64,000 nucleotides of DNA from Natronomonas moolapensis 8.8.11. Its GTDB lineage: Archaea; Halobacteriota; Halobacteria; Halobacteriales; Haloarculaceae. The stretch spans positions 992,001 through 1,056,000 of the forward strand of contig NC_020388.1 of assembly GCF_000591055.1 (NCBI RefSeq). Direction: 5' to 3'. The notes beneath the pieces are model-generated. The model was not told the DNA's origin, made no database searches, and worked only from the letters and a program-made list of their open reading frames with translations. The translations under genes were made by a program, and so were the position numbers. This document shows positions 1 to 8,993 of this stretch, in pieces; the stretch's first letter is position 1; each line of letters begins with the position of its first letter.

Positions 1-3000
1 TGCTCTTGGGCCTCCCGCTTGACCGCCTCGACGTCGAGGCCGTTCTCCTCTAGGACGCGGAGGAAGTAGTCGTCGAACTCGACGAGCATCTCGTCGCCCT
101 GGACGTCGTCGGAGACGTTCTTGTAGAAGGCGACGTTGTAGATCGGCTCGCAGCCGCCAGTGGTGTTGCCGATCATCGAGGTCGTCCCGGTCGGCGCGAT
201 TGTCGTCGTGTTGTGGTTCCGCATCGCGAAGCCATCGGCGTACTCGTCGGCGTCGAGACCGGTCTGTTTCTCGAACCACTCGCGGTACTCGGTGGGATCG
301 GCGTACTTCGAGTCGTCCCACTCCTCGAAGACGCCCCGTTCCTCGGCGAGCTCGTGGGAGGCCCACTTCGAGCCGTGGTTGATGTGACGCATCACCTGTC
401 GGGCCACCTCGTTGCCCTCCTCGGAGCCGTACTTGATGCCGAGTTGGATGTACAACTGCGCCAGGCCCATCACGCCGAGGCCGATCTTCCGCATCTCTCG
501 GACCTTCTGTTCGATCTCCGGCACCGGGAAGTCCGACATCGTGACGACGTTCTCGAGGAACCGCGTGCCGAGTTCGATGCGCTCGTCGAACGCTTCGACG
601 TCGAGCGCCTCCTCGAGGAAGTCCTCGACGGCGGCTTCGAGGCCGGCGTACTCGTCGCCGTGGTCGTCGTACCAGACCCGCCAGTCCGGCGCGTCGACGT
701 CGGCGAGCGTCGAGAGGTTGATGTGGCCGAGGTTGCAGGCCTCGTACTCCTCGAGCGGCTGTTCGCCGCAGTTATGAACCACAAGGCCGTTCGCCACGAA
801 CGAATTCGTATCGGGCTCTGTCAGGTCGTAGACCGCTTCGTGGCCGTCGCTCTCGACCGCGGAAACGGTCGCTTCGAACCGCTCAGTGTACGGCCCACGT
901 TCGTAGTCCGCGAGACGCTCGTCGAGTGTGTCCTGTTTTTTGTCGAGGAGGAATCCGATTTCCTCCGCAAATCGACCGAGATTGTCCTTCGAAATGACGA
1001 GATCGTGGTCTGGCTGCCGCTCGTATTCCGCAGTCCCGCCCGTTCCGTCAGGCATCTCTTGGACGCCTGCTTCGTGGCGGTTCTCGTAGATCTTACTGAA
1101 GATTCCGAAATTAATTAGCAGCCGCTGGACCGATTTCAGCAGGTCCGCACTGGTGCTCGTGAGCCGAACGGAAACTCCCTTTTCAGAGTTCCCCTGGACA
1201 CCGCCATCGGCGGAAAACAGCGCACGCAGGTACCCGCGTGCCATCTCCTCGCTTCCGCGCATCACGACCTCGGGGACTTGGTGTTTCTCGTCGACGAGAC
1301 CGGCCTCCTCGGCGTACTCGTACAGCCGGGCGGAACGAATTCGTTGTTCGACGGCCTGCTCGCCGCGATAATCGTCACCTCTAGCGATTTCGCTGACACC
1401 GACCTCGTAGTCGGCGTTACCGACGGGGTCGCGAACGACCTCGTTCACGTCGGCCGCGAACGACTCCGAGGCCTCGGCGTCCTCGTCGTAGAAGTTCAGG
1501 ACGGCACGCTCCTCACCATGTTTGAGATGACCGTCACCGACCAGCCAGCCGAGCACTCGTCCCTCGGCAGCCGTCCCGTGTCGGCCGAACTCGCCTTTCC
1601 GGTTCTGGATGTGGACGGTGTCGCCCGCATCGAGATCGTCGGCTTCAATCCATCCGTCGTCGGTCATGACCCGGTGGTCGGCAGTCAGACGGAGTTCGTA
1701 CCCTTCCTCGGTCGTGAGTTTATAAACGTCCTTTTCGCCGGTCTTGTAGACGCTGCTCGCTTCCTTGACCGTTTCTTCACTCAGACGCCCATCCACGACG
1801 ACATCTCGAGCCACACCCTGCTCGTAGAGTTCCTCGGCTTCGACGAGGCCGTTGTCGGTACTGATGTGCGTGTCACCAGTAATGCACGGATTCGTCGCTA
1901 AAATCCGGTGCTCCGGATGCTCCTCGACGTCGAAGGAGTGCTCTTTGTTGATCCGTTCGAGATAGACGACGCCGGGTTCGCCGTTCTCGTGGGCTCCTTC
2001 GAGGATGTGTTCCCACAGTTTCTCTGCGGGCACCGACAGCGTCTCGCCGACCTCGACGTGCTCGCCGAGCCCGAACATGTCGTACAGCTCCTTCGTCTCG
2101 GGCGTGGCGACGTGTGGGTCGCCCGTTCGGGGATTGGTGAACGTGTACTCCTCGCCGGCCTTCAGCGCCTCCATGAACCCGTCGGTGACGCCGACGGAGA
2201 TGTTGAAATTTCGAGAGGTGACCCTCGACCGCGTTCCGGAGGTGCTCGGGGACTTTCCCTTCGTCGTCGATGAGTTCGCGGGGCCTCCTCGAGGGCCTCC
2301 TCGAAGGAGTTGTGGGTGAAGTCGTCCGGGTCGTTCAGCCGGAGCGTCTCCGCCAGGGAGACGTCCTTGTTCTTCGCGTGGATGAACTGGATGACGTCGG
2401 GGTGTGAGACGCGCATGACGCCCATCTGCGCGCCGCGGCGGGCGCCGCCCTGGGCGATCGTCTCACACATCTGATCGTACGTCCGCATGAACGTGATCGG
2501 GCCCGACGCGATACCGCCGGTGGAGCCGACCGCGTCGCCGTAGGGACGGAGTCGCCAGAAGGCATACCCCATTCCGCCGCCGCTCTGGAACACCTCTGCG
2601 GCCTCTTTGGCCGTCTGGTGGATGTCGTCGATGTCGTCCTCGGGCGAGTCGACGAAACACGCCGAGAGCTGTTGGAGTTCGTCGCCGGCGTTCATAAGCG
2701 TCGGCGAATTCGGCATGAACGAGAGCCGCTCCATCTGCTCGCGGAAGGCCTCGGCGGTGTCCTCGACGTGCGTCCGGACCTCCTCGGGGAGTCCGGGGAC
2801 GACCGTCTCGTAGGCGAACTTGTTGACGTTGTGCGCCGAAAGGGTCGTCTCGGCGTCCGAATCGGCGGTGACGCCCGCACCGAACACGTCACTTGCGAGT
2901 TCGTCGCGGCGGGGGTGGTCGGGTTTGAGCTGATCTGGCGTGACGGTGACCTCGACGCCCTGCTGTTCGGACTCGAAGACCGCTTCGGCCAGCGCGACGT

Positions 3001-3187
3001 TCTTCGCGACGCGCTCGAAGAGGTCCTCCTGTTGCTCTATCGGTTCGCCGTCGGCGTCCTTCCGGAGATACCGGGCGGGGAGGATGTTGTGGTAGGCGTT
3101 GCCGGTGAGGCGGTCCGCCATCGTGTCGCCGGTCGTTCGCTTGATGGGGAGCGTGAGTTCGTCCGCGGAGAGGTCGGTGCCGGCCAT
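1..3187 (-). CDS. nrdJ: Adenosylcobalamin-dependent (class II) ribonucleotide reductase, 3'-partial, intein-split, two frameshifts
   Basis: Reduces ribonucleotides to deoxyribonucleotides with a B12-generated thiyl radical. The N terminus reads MAGTDLSADELTLPIKRT and continues through SFMPNSPTLMNAG, QLSACFVDSPEDD and GGGMGYAFWRLRP, all typical of NrdJ. After the intein the extein resumes with CGEQPLEEYEACNLGHINLS, the active-site loop. The ATG at 3187 has an SD-like GGAGG about 10 nt upstream. The frame changes twice: one extra base in the G run at 2280-2283 and another in the T run at 2209-2211. The segment between them still encodes conserved sequence (RELIDDEGKVPEHLRNAVEG) in the intermediate frame, and the downstream frame is open to the window edge. 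Either the gene is newly broken or these are homopolymer sequencing errors; class II RNR is normally essential, so errors are the likelier reading. The C terminus lies beyond base 1. Confidence 0.9.
771..1886 (-). mobile_element. Intein with LAGLIDADG (DOD) homing endonuclease, inserted in nrdJ
   Basis: A 372-residue in-frame insertion lies between extein ...HRILATNP and CGEQPLEE... It starts with Cys (CITGDTHIS, block A), has a block B TADH motif, two LAGLIDADG-type motifs (LGWLVGDG and LRALFSADGG), block F near YDLTEPDTNSF and the C-terminal splice junction VVHN followed by Cys+1. The first residue (Cys), the penultimate His, the terminal Asn and Cys+1 are all present, so splicing should be active. 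Two DOD motifs indicate an endonuclease domain that could still be active. The +1 extein residue is the Cys of the NPCGEQ catalytic motif, so the enzyme active site forms only after splicing. The coordinates are read directly from the codons. Confidence 0.93.
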
Positions 3188-3729
3188 CACTCGGCCCTCC
3201 GGATCATTGCCGCTTTCTTTAGCTCTCTCGTTTCGTTCAACGAAGTGTCCTGTGCGGGTCATTTGTGACGGAGTCTGCGTACTGGTGCGTGCCGGATAAC
3301 CCTTGGCATCGGGGAATATATCGGCGATTCGACGGGTCGCTGGGGCATGCGTTACTGTGTGTTGAATCCGGTGTGCATGCGCCCCACACGTACGACAGAA
3401 TTGGACTAACCGAACACATATAATTGTATCCGGTCCGTGGTGAAAGTGAAAACCGCCCGCTAAAACCGCCTCACTCGGCTGCGATTCCATCGGAAACGAT
3501 CGGGGGTTTCGGGACGACGGTCGATCCGACGGATCGATCCGATCGGCCGCCGAACCGGTCTCGATCCGACGGGGTGCCGTCCCACGACCCGTTTCGGCCA
3601 CGCCGGTCGGCACCGAAACGTGGCAACTATATTATACGCGTCGAATGGAACGTTCCCCCGGAATCGATGGGTCGAACCGGACGTCCGTGCAGTCATGCCG
3701 ACGACACGACCGCTCCGAACCACAGGACG
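3188..3729. other. Intergenic region between nrdJ and trpG, no gene seen
   Basis: No convincing coding frame or structured RNA is visible. It holds the nrdJ upstream region on the minus strand, with a TATATT-like element near 3320 and AT-rich patches near 3410-3425 and 3630-3645 that could be promoter elements. Confidence 0.4.
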
Positions 3730-4314
3730 TCAGACCGACTGCAAGAAGTTGCCGACGATGTCGTGTCCGACGGCGGTGAGGACCGATTCGGGGTGGAACT
3801 GGACGCACTCGATCGGGTATTCTTGATGTCGGATGCCCATCACCAACTCGGTCCCGTCGTGTTCCGTCGTCGCGGTGATATCGAAGCACTCGGGGACCTC
3901 GAGAGCGATCAGGGAGTGATACCGACCACCCTGGAACCCCTGTTCGAGCCCCCGATAGACACCCTCGCCGTCGTGATCGACTGAGAACGCCTTGCCGTGG
4001 ATCGGCTCCGGGGCCCGATCGACGGTCCCGCCGTACTCGTAGACGGCCGCCTCGAGGCCGAGACAGACCCCGAGCGTCGGGGTTTCGGGGGCGATCTCCC
4101 GAAATACGTCCATGGTCACTCCCACGTCCCGCTCGTTCTTCGGGTGGCCGGGTCCCGGCGAGATCACGATCGCGTCGGGGTCGGCGGCCCGGATCGTCCC
4201 GATATCGGCGGTGTTGCGGCACACCTCGACCTCGGTCCCGTCGTGCTGGCTGACGTACTCGACGATGTTGTAGGTGAACGAATCGAAGTTGTCGACGAAG
4301 AGCACGTCCGTCAT
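3730..4314 (-). CDS. trpG: Anthranilate synthase component II (glutamine amidotransferase)
   Basis: This 194-residue class I glutamine amidotransferase supplies ammonia from glutamine to TrpE in the first committed step of tryptophan synthesis. It starts MTDVLFVDNFDSFTYNIVEY, has the oxyanion motif ISPGPGHP (about 51-58), nucleophile Cys84 in LGVCLGLEAAV, and the His174/Glu176 pair in VQFHPES. The usual GVCLGHQ after the nucleophile is GVCLGLE here, a departure from the family consensus that may be normal for haloarchaeal TrpG. It is the last gene of trpDFEG; its ATG overlaps the trpE stop (ATGA), so translation is probably coupled. The context rules out pabA as the primary role, although such proteins can serve both pathways. 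Confidence 0.95.
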   Translation of the reverse strand: MTDVLFVDNFDSFTYNIVEYVSQHDGTEVEVCRNTADIGTIRAADPDAIVISPGPGHPKNERDVGVTMDVFREIAPETPTLGVCLGLEAAVYEYGGTVDRAPEPIHGKAFSVDHDGEGVYRGLEQGFQGGRYHSLIALEVPECFDITATTEHDGTELVMGIRHQEYPIECVQFHPESVLTAVGHDIVGNFLQSV

Positions 4315-5900
4315 CGTCGGGCCTCCGTCGGCTCGGAGTCGGCCTCGATAGCCCGTAGGGCGGCGAGCACCCCGCCCATCTTCTGTTCGGTCTCCTCGTA
4401 CTCGCGTTCGGGGTCGGAGTCGGCGACGATTCCTGCCCCGGCCTGGACAGTCACCCGATCCGTCCCGTCGGTCCCCGCGCCTCGCTCGACGGTGGCGGTT
4501 CGAATGACGATCGCGAAGTCGGCGTCGCCGCTCCAGGAGAAGTAGCCGATACCACCCCCGTAGACACCGCGCGGGCGCTCCTCGAGGTCGTCGATGATCT
4601 CCATCGCCCGGATCTTCGGCGCGCCCGAAAGCGTCCCGGCGGGAAACGACGCACGCGTCGCGTCGAACGCGTCACGGTCGTCGGCAAGGGCGCCGGTCAC
4701 CGTCGATTCGATGTGCTGGACGTGGCTGTATTTCAGGACGTTCATAAACTCCTCGACGCGGACGCTGCCGGCCTCGCTGACCCGACGGACGTCGTTTCGC
4801 GCGAGGTCGACCAACATCGTGTGTTCAGCGCGCTCCTTTCCGTCGGCAAGCATCTCCCCGGCCAGACGCCGGTCCTCGACAGGACTCGTCCCGCGGGCGC
4901 ACGTCCCCGCGATCGGGTTGCTCATCACCTCCCGTCCCCGAACGGAGACGAGCGTCTCCGGCGAGGCTCCGACCACCACGAGGTCGTCGTACTCGAGGAG
5001 GTACATATACGGCGAGGGGTTGATCTCGCGAAGCGACTCGTAGAGCCCCAACGGGTCGATGTCGCCGTCCAGCTCGCGCGTCCGGGAGATGACGCCCTGG
5101 TAGATGTCCCCGTCGAGGACGTGTTCTTTGGCCCGGTTGACGGCCGCCTCATAGGTCGCTTTCGCCCCGGCCCGCTCCGTAGACGGCCGGAAGCCACCGG
5201 TTTCGAGGGTCCCGTGGCCCGCGAGCAGCGACTCGACCCGATCGATCTCCTCGACGATGTCGGCGTAGATCCGGCCCGGATCGTCCTCGGGGCGGACGAG
5301 CGGGGTGAACACGAGCGAGACCGTCCCGGCGGCGTCGTCGAAGACGAGCGTCGTGGTCGTGAGGACGAATTGGGCGTTCGGCACCCTGGAGTCGGGGCGG
5401 TCGAGGCCGACCTCCTCGAGCCAGAGGTCATACACCGCGTCGTACGCGAGAAACCCGACCAGCCCGCCCTGGAGCCGTTGGCGTCCGGTTTCGGGGAAGT
5501 TTCGGAGCGGCACGTCCGGCAGCGCGCCCCGAAGCGTCGCGAGCGTGTCGCCTTTCCCCGTCTCGAACGCCCCCTCGTATCTGTCGTCGAGGACGTCGAT
5601 CGTCCCGGTGGCGTCGTCGTCGACGGTCACGACCGCCGTCGGATCGTAGCCGACAAACGAGTAGCGGGCGTGACGATCCGCCCCGTCGCCGGTCCTGAAG
5701 GCGCCGTCGGGGTCGCTCGAGGCGACCTTCCCCGCGCTCTCCAAGAGGAAGGCGTGGTCGGCGCGCTCGGCGTCGGTGGTCCGCCCGGTCAGGGCGGCGT
5801 ACGCTTCCAGTGGTTCCGTCGAGACGTCCAGCTCGGCGACGGTGCGGACGACCGCCGGTCCCCCGTCGGCCAACTCGACGAACGCCGACTCGGAGATCAC
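4311..5900 (-). CDS. trpE: Anthranilate synthase component I
   Basis: This 529-residue chorismate-binding enzyme converts chorismate and ammonia to anthranilate with TrpG. It has a feedback-site-like FLLESAGK (51-58), NPSPYMYLLE (294-303), NPIAGTCARG (328-337), FPAGTLSGAPKIRAMEIID (from 419) and RGVYGGGIGYF near the C terminus. The LLES motif suggests retained tryptophan feedback inhibition. The start is GTG at 5900, overlapping the trpF stop by four bases (GTGA); no better ATG is seen. It ends overlapping trpG. The full family length and all catalytic motifs are present. Confidence 0.95.
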   Translation of the reverse strand: MISESAFVELADGGPAVVRTVAELDVSTEPLEAYAALTGRTTDAERADHAFLLESAGKVASSDPDGAFRTGDGADRHARYSFVGYDPTAVVTVDDDATGTIDVLDDRYEGAFETGKGDTLATLRGALPDVPLRNFPETGRQRLQGGLVGFLAYDAVYDLWLEEVGLDRPDSRVPNAQFVLTTTTLVFDDAAGTVSLVFTPLVRPEDDPGRIYADIVEEIDRVESLLAGHGTLETGGFRPSTERAGAKATYEAAVNRAKEHVLDGDIYQGVISRTRELDGDIDPLGLYESLREINPSPYMYLLEYDDLVVVGASPETLVSVRGREVMSNPIAGTCARGTSPVEDRRLAGEMLADGKERAEHTMLVDLARNDVRRVSEAGSVRVEEFMNVLKYSHVQHIESTVTGALADDRDAFDATRASFPAGTLSGAPKIRAMEIIDDLEERPRGVYGGGIGYFSWSGDADFAIVIRTATVERGAGTDGTDRVTVQAGAGIVADSDPEREYEETEQKMGGVLAALRAIEADSEPTEARR

Positions 5901-6523
5901 GGACGCCCCCCCGCACGCCGGACGAAGGCCTCGAGTGCAGCCGGATCCTTCCGCCCCGGTTGCCCCTCGACGCCGCTTGCGACGTCGACGGCGAAGGGGT
6001 CGACGGTTTCGACGGCCTTGGCGACGTTTTCGGGCGTCAGTCCGCCGGCCAGCACGACCGGGGAGGCGAGTTCGGAAACGAGCTCGCGCGTGCGCTCCCA
6101 GTCGTGGGTCGCCCCCGTTCCGCCCGCGCCGGACTCGTCGAGCGAATCGACGAGCAGCGCGTCCGCGACCGTATCGTAGCGCGGGGCGTCGTCGGGGGAG
6201 ACGGCCACGACCACGTCGGACTCGAGGTCCGCCGAGAGGGACGCGACCCCCTCGGGGGGCAGATCGCCGTGTAGCTGGACGACGTCAGCCCCGACGCGTT
6301 CGGCCACTCCGGCGGCCGACGCCGGCGGGTCGGGCATCGTGACCAACACCGTCGTGACGAACGGCGGGGTCGCCGAGACGATGTCGGCAGCCCGCTCGGC
6401 ATCGATCGCTCGCGGCGTCTCGACCGGGACGTCGACGGTGACGCCGATCGCGTCCGCGCCCGCTTCGACGACGGCCCCGAGGTCCTCGCGAGTCGTCACG
6501 CCGCAGATCTTCACCCGGGTCAT
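5897..6523 (-). CDS. trpF: Phosphoribosylanthranilate isomerase
   Basis: A 208-residue TIM-barrel isomerase for the third step of tryptophan synthesis (PRA to CdRP). The N terminus MTRVKICGVTTREDLG holds the catalytic Cys of KICG. DVVQLHG matches the second conserved strand, and the C-terminal phosphate-binding loops read VVLAGGLTPENV and AVDVASGVEG, the latter with the general-acid Asp. The ATG at 6523 overlaps the trpD stop as ATGA; a longer in-frame start at 6538 is possible but less likely. It sits between trpD and trpE in a tightly overlapped operon. Confidence 0.94.
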   Translation of the reverse strand: MTRVKICGVTTREDLGAVVEAGADAIGVTVDVPVETPRAIDAERAADIVSATPPFVTTVLVTMPDPPASAAGVAERVGADVVQLHGDLPPEGVASLSADLESDVVVAVSPDDAPRYDTVADALLVDSLDESGAGGTGATHDWERTRELVSELASPVVLAGGLTPENVAKAVETVDPFAVDVASGVEGQPGRKDPAALEAFVRRAGGRP

Positions 6524-7521
6524 GGCTCGAACTCGCACAGCGACTCGAGTTGGTCGATCGCGGCTCCGGAGTCGATCGCCTCCCGGGCCGCCTCGACGCC
6601 CCCGGCAATGCTTTCTGCCGCCCCGGCGACGTAGATCGCGGCGCCGGCGTTCGCCAGAATGATCGCCCGTTTCGCGCCCCCGAGTGATCCCTCGAGGATC
6701 CCCCGCATGTCGTCGGCGTTCTCCGCCGGCGACCCGCCGGCCACGGCGGAGAGGTCGTAGCGATCGAGGCCGATGTCCCGGGGAGCGAGCGTGTACTCAT
6801 CGACCGAATCGCCCTCGACTTCGGCGACTGTCGACTCGCCGTGGACGCCGATCTCGTCCAGCCCCGCCCCGTGGACAACGAGGGCTCGCTCGACGGCCAT
6901 CCGCGAGAGGGCGTCCGCCAGCATCGACACCAACTCGGGGTCGTAGACGCCGACGACTTGGGCGTCCGCACCGGCGGGGTTCGTCAGCGGCCCGAGTACG
7001 TTGAATATCGTCCGCATCCCGAGTTCCTTCCGGGGGCCGATGACGGCCTTCATAGCCGGGTGGAACACGGGCGCGAGCATGAATCCCATTCCGGTGGACT
7101 CGATACACCCCTCGACCGCCGGCGGTTCGGCGTCGATCGTGACGCCGAGTTCCTCTAGGACGTCGGCGCTCCCCGACGACGAGGAGACGGAGTAGTTGCC
7201 GTGTTTCGCGACCGGTACCCCGGCTCCGGCGGCGACGAACGCGCTCGTCGTCGAGACGTTGATCGTATCGTGGCCGTCACCGCCGGTCCCGCAGGTGTCG
7301 ACCAGCGGCTCCCGCTCGGGATCGATCGTCCGGGCCGCATCGCGCATCCCCTCCGCGAAGCCGGCGATCTCGCCTTCTGTCTCGCCCTTTCCACGGAGCC
7401 CCGCGAGCAGCGCGCCCATCTGCGCCTCGGTCGCATCCTCGAAGACGCGCCCGGCCGCCTCGCGTGCGTCCGCCTGCGTGAGATTTTCGCCGTCGGTAAC
7501 CCGCTGAATGAACTTTTTCAT
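6520..7521 (-). CDS. trpD: Anthranilate phosphoribosyltransferase
   Basis: This 333-residue enzyme transfers phosphoribose from PRPP to anthranilate. It starts MKKFIQRVTDGENLTQADAR and has the PRPP-binding loop DTCGTGGDG (75-83) and the anthranilate-site KHGNYSVSSSSGSAD (106-120). It is the first gene of trpDFEG. The ATG at 7521 is preferred over an upstream in-frame start at 7674 because the family begins here and because a TATA element and dyad lie just upstream. The trpCBA genes are not in this window. Confidence 0.95.
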   Translation of the reverse strand: MKKFIQRVTDGENLTQADAREAAGRVFEDATEAQMGALLAGLRGKGETEGEIAGFAEGMRDAARTIDPEREPLVDTCGTGGDGHDTINVSTTSAFVAAGAGVPVAKHGNYSVSSSSGSADVLEELGVTIDAEPPAVEGCIESTGMGFMLAPVFHPAMKAVIGPRKELGMRTIFNVLGPLTNPAGADAQVVGVYDPELVSMLADALSRMAVERALVVHGAGLDEIGVHGESTVAEVEGDSVDEYTLAPRDIGLDRYDLSAVAGGSPAENADDMRGILEGSLGGAKRAIILANAGAAIYVAGAAESIAGGVEAAREAIDSGAAIDQLESLCEFEP

Positions 7522-7549
7522 AATGATCACTAGTAACCAAGACTGGGTT

Positions 7550-7580
7550 ATAATGTACAAATGAGTACATAAATATAAGC
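7550..7580 (-). promoter_or_regulatory. trp operon promoter with TGTACA dyad
   Basis: On the minus strand a TATA element (TTATATTTA, about 7570-7578) is followed at once by the perfect 6-bp inverted repeat ATGTAC-6 nt-GTACAT at 7553-7570. The dyad lies between the TATA box and the expected transcription start near 7550, the position expected of a repressor site. It contains TGTACA, the core I recall for TRP boxes bound by TrpY in Methanothermobacter. Whether this haloarchaeon uses a TrpY-like or Lrp-type regulator here is inference. Confidence 0.5.
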
Positions 7581-7717
7581 GTACCGTTGACGGGCGGGGC
7601 CGCCGACCCGACGTCGCCGCCGCTTTCGTCCCGTGTTTTCGATCCACAGGTGGCCGAGAATCCGAAAGGTTCAATTACGTCACCCGGATACCGATGAGTG
7701 CAGGCAAACGCCAGCGA

Positions 7718-7792
7718 GGGTTCGTGGTCTAGGCTGGTTATGACACCTCCTTGACATGGAGGAGGCCGGCAGTTCAAATCTGCCCGAACCCA
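7718..7792 (+). tRNA. tRNA-Val(GAC)
   Basis: A 75-nt cloverleaf. The acceptor arms GGGTTCG and CGAACCC pair perfectly with discriminator A at 7792. The anticodon stem CCTCC/GGAGG encloses the loop TTGACAT with anticodon GAC at 7753-7755. The T-arm is GGCAG TTCAAAT CTGCC. No intron is seen and the 3' CCA is not encoded. Confidence 0.95.
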
Positions 7793-7970
7793 CTCCGTTT
7801 ATAAATAATCCAGTCGGTTATATCTCCGCTCAACGTTCCCGCACCCAGCGCTATCTACGTACCAACCGGTCGCGGACGGTGCTCGAAACGCCCGACACGT
7901 CCCGGTTCGACGTCCGCGATATATAAAAATCGATGGCTCTCGAACAGGTCGAAGCGAGCGTACATCCAGC
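7793..7970. other. tRNA 3' flank, no gene seen
   Basis: AT-rich sequence follows the tRNA (GTTTATAAATAATC, then GGTTATATC). No coding frame or direct repeat of the tRNA 3' end was found, so there is no visible attachment site. Confidence 0.3.
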
Positions 7971-8368
7971 TCACTCGACGACCTGTCTTCGATCCATCCG
8001 TCCGAGGACGAACTGACTGACGGCGACACACACGCCGGCGAAGCGATCCGGCGCGCGGTCGCTTCGAGGTCTTCGTCGTCGAGCATGTTTATAGGGTGAA
8101 CGACGCGAGCACCCTCCGGACGGCCGCTCGACCCGCCCCCGTCGTGCGTGAGCACCGTCACCAGATCCCCGGGGCGTATCGGGTCCCCGAGCGACAGGTC
8201 CGCGAGCGCAGCGACCCGTTCGGGGTAGTGGACGTGCTCCGGGTCGAGAGGCTTGCCGACGGCCGGGACGCTCGCGACCGGGACGACCCCGTCGCCGCCG
8301 GGAGCTTCGGTTCGTCGTCGTTTGGGGCTTCGAATGGGCGCGCCCGCGCCCCGTCGATTTTCGCTCTG
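7971..8368 (-). pseudogene. Remnant of a YqeC-type (selenium-dependent hydroxylase accessory) gene
   Basis: No start codon begins this frame. From a stop at 8369 the minus strand reads ...VVPVASVPAVGKPL, then LDPEHVHYPERVAAL, GDPIRPGDLVTVLT, GARVVHPINMLDDEDLEAT. This matches the middle of the YqeC family as I recall it (VHRPERVAAL... and a KxDD-type motif). Near 8035-8050 the homology moves to another frame, ending AVSQFVLGRMDRRQVVE with stop at 7971, like the family C terminus. The N-terminal nucleotide-binding part is missing, so this is a truncated, frameshifted relic. No molybdenum hydroxylase genes remain nearby. Family assignment is by pattern memory only. Confidence 0.5.
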
Positions 8369-8502
8369 TCAGTATTGTCTGCATCGACGACCGATGGGCT
8401 GAGAAGCCTGCTCTCTCGCCTTCGGGGTTTTTATTCGCACGCCTTCGGCTACGCCACGAGCCAACGCCGATGTTGCCGCGTTCGCGGAAGCGGTTGTCAT
8501 TG

Positions 8503-8934
8503 CTACTCGATGGCGAACGCGAGCGAGACGAGCGCGCCGTTGAGACCGAAAAACCCGGCGATGAGAAGCCCCAGCGGCGGCTCTTCGCTCGATGACGTAA
8601 CGAGGAGCGCGAAGGATCCGATTCCGATCCCCCCGAGACACACGACCAACACGAGGTCGGACCACGCGTTCCAGGTGTCTTCGAGTGCTGGCTCGACTCG
8701 GGTCAGCCACCACCCCGTTTCCCGGGCTTCGTCCGTGGTCGCTTCCGCGCCTCCGGCCACTCGTCGGAGGGCTGTTCGCCCGCCCGCTGCAAAGAGGGCG
8801 ACGAGCGTGACTGTCCCTATCGCCAGTAGGACCACCGGTGAAACGAGCCCCGTCTGTGCAAACAAAAAGATCAGCACGAACCCAACCCCTGCAAATCCGG
8901 CGACAACCCCCCGAAAGACGGCCCGGATGTTCAT
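8503..8934 (-). CDS. Small integral membrane protein, function unknown
   Basis: 143 residues with four predicted hydrophobic segments: about 5-27 (AVFRGVVAGFAGVGFVLIFLFA), 31-50, 91-111 (LVLVVCLGGIGIGSFALLV) and 119-141. A soluble loop of about 40 residues sits in the middle (GGAEATTDEARETGWWLTRVEP). The ATG at 8934 begins MNIRAVFRG. I recognise no family; it resembles orphan haloarchaeal membrane proteins. It lies between two broken genes, so it may belong to the same decaying patch, but its own frame is intact. Confidence 0.65.
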   Translation of the reverse strand: MNIRAVFRGVVAGFAGVGFVLIFLFAQTGLVSPVVLLAIGTVTLVALFAAGGRTALRRVAGGAEATTDEARETGWWLTRVEPALEDTWNAWSDLVLVVCLGGIGIGSFALLVTSSSEEPPLGLLIAGFFGLNGALVSLAFAIE

Positions 8935-8993
8935 TCTAGTTGGGGTATACCGCAGGTCGACGACCTCAATCTGGCGGTCGCTGAAACAGTGAG

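Noticed and set aside
3188-3300. Cobalamin riboswitch upstream of nrdJ
   Set aside because: No B12-box or conserved riboswitch core is visible in the leader.
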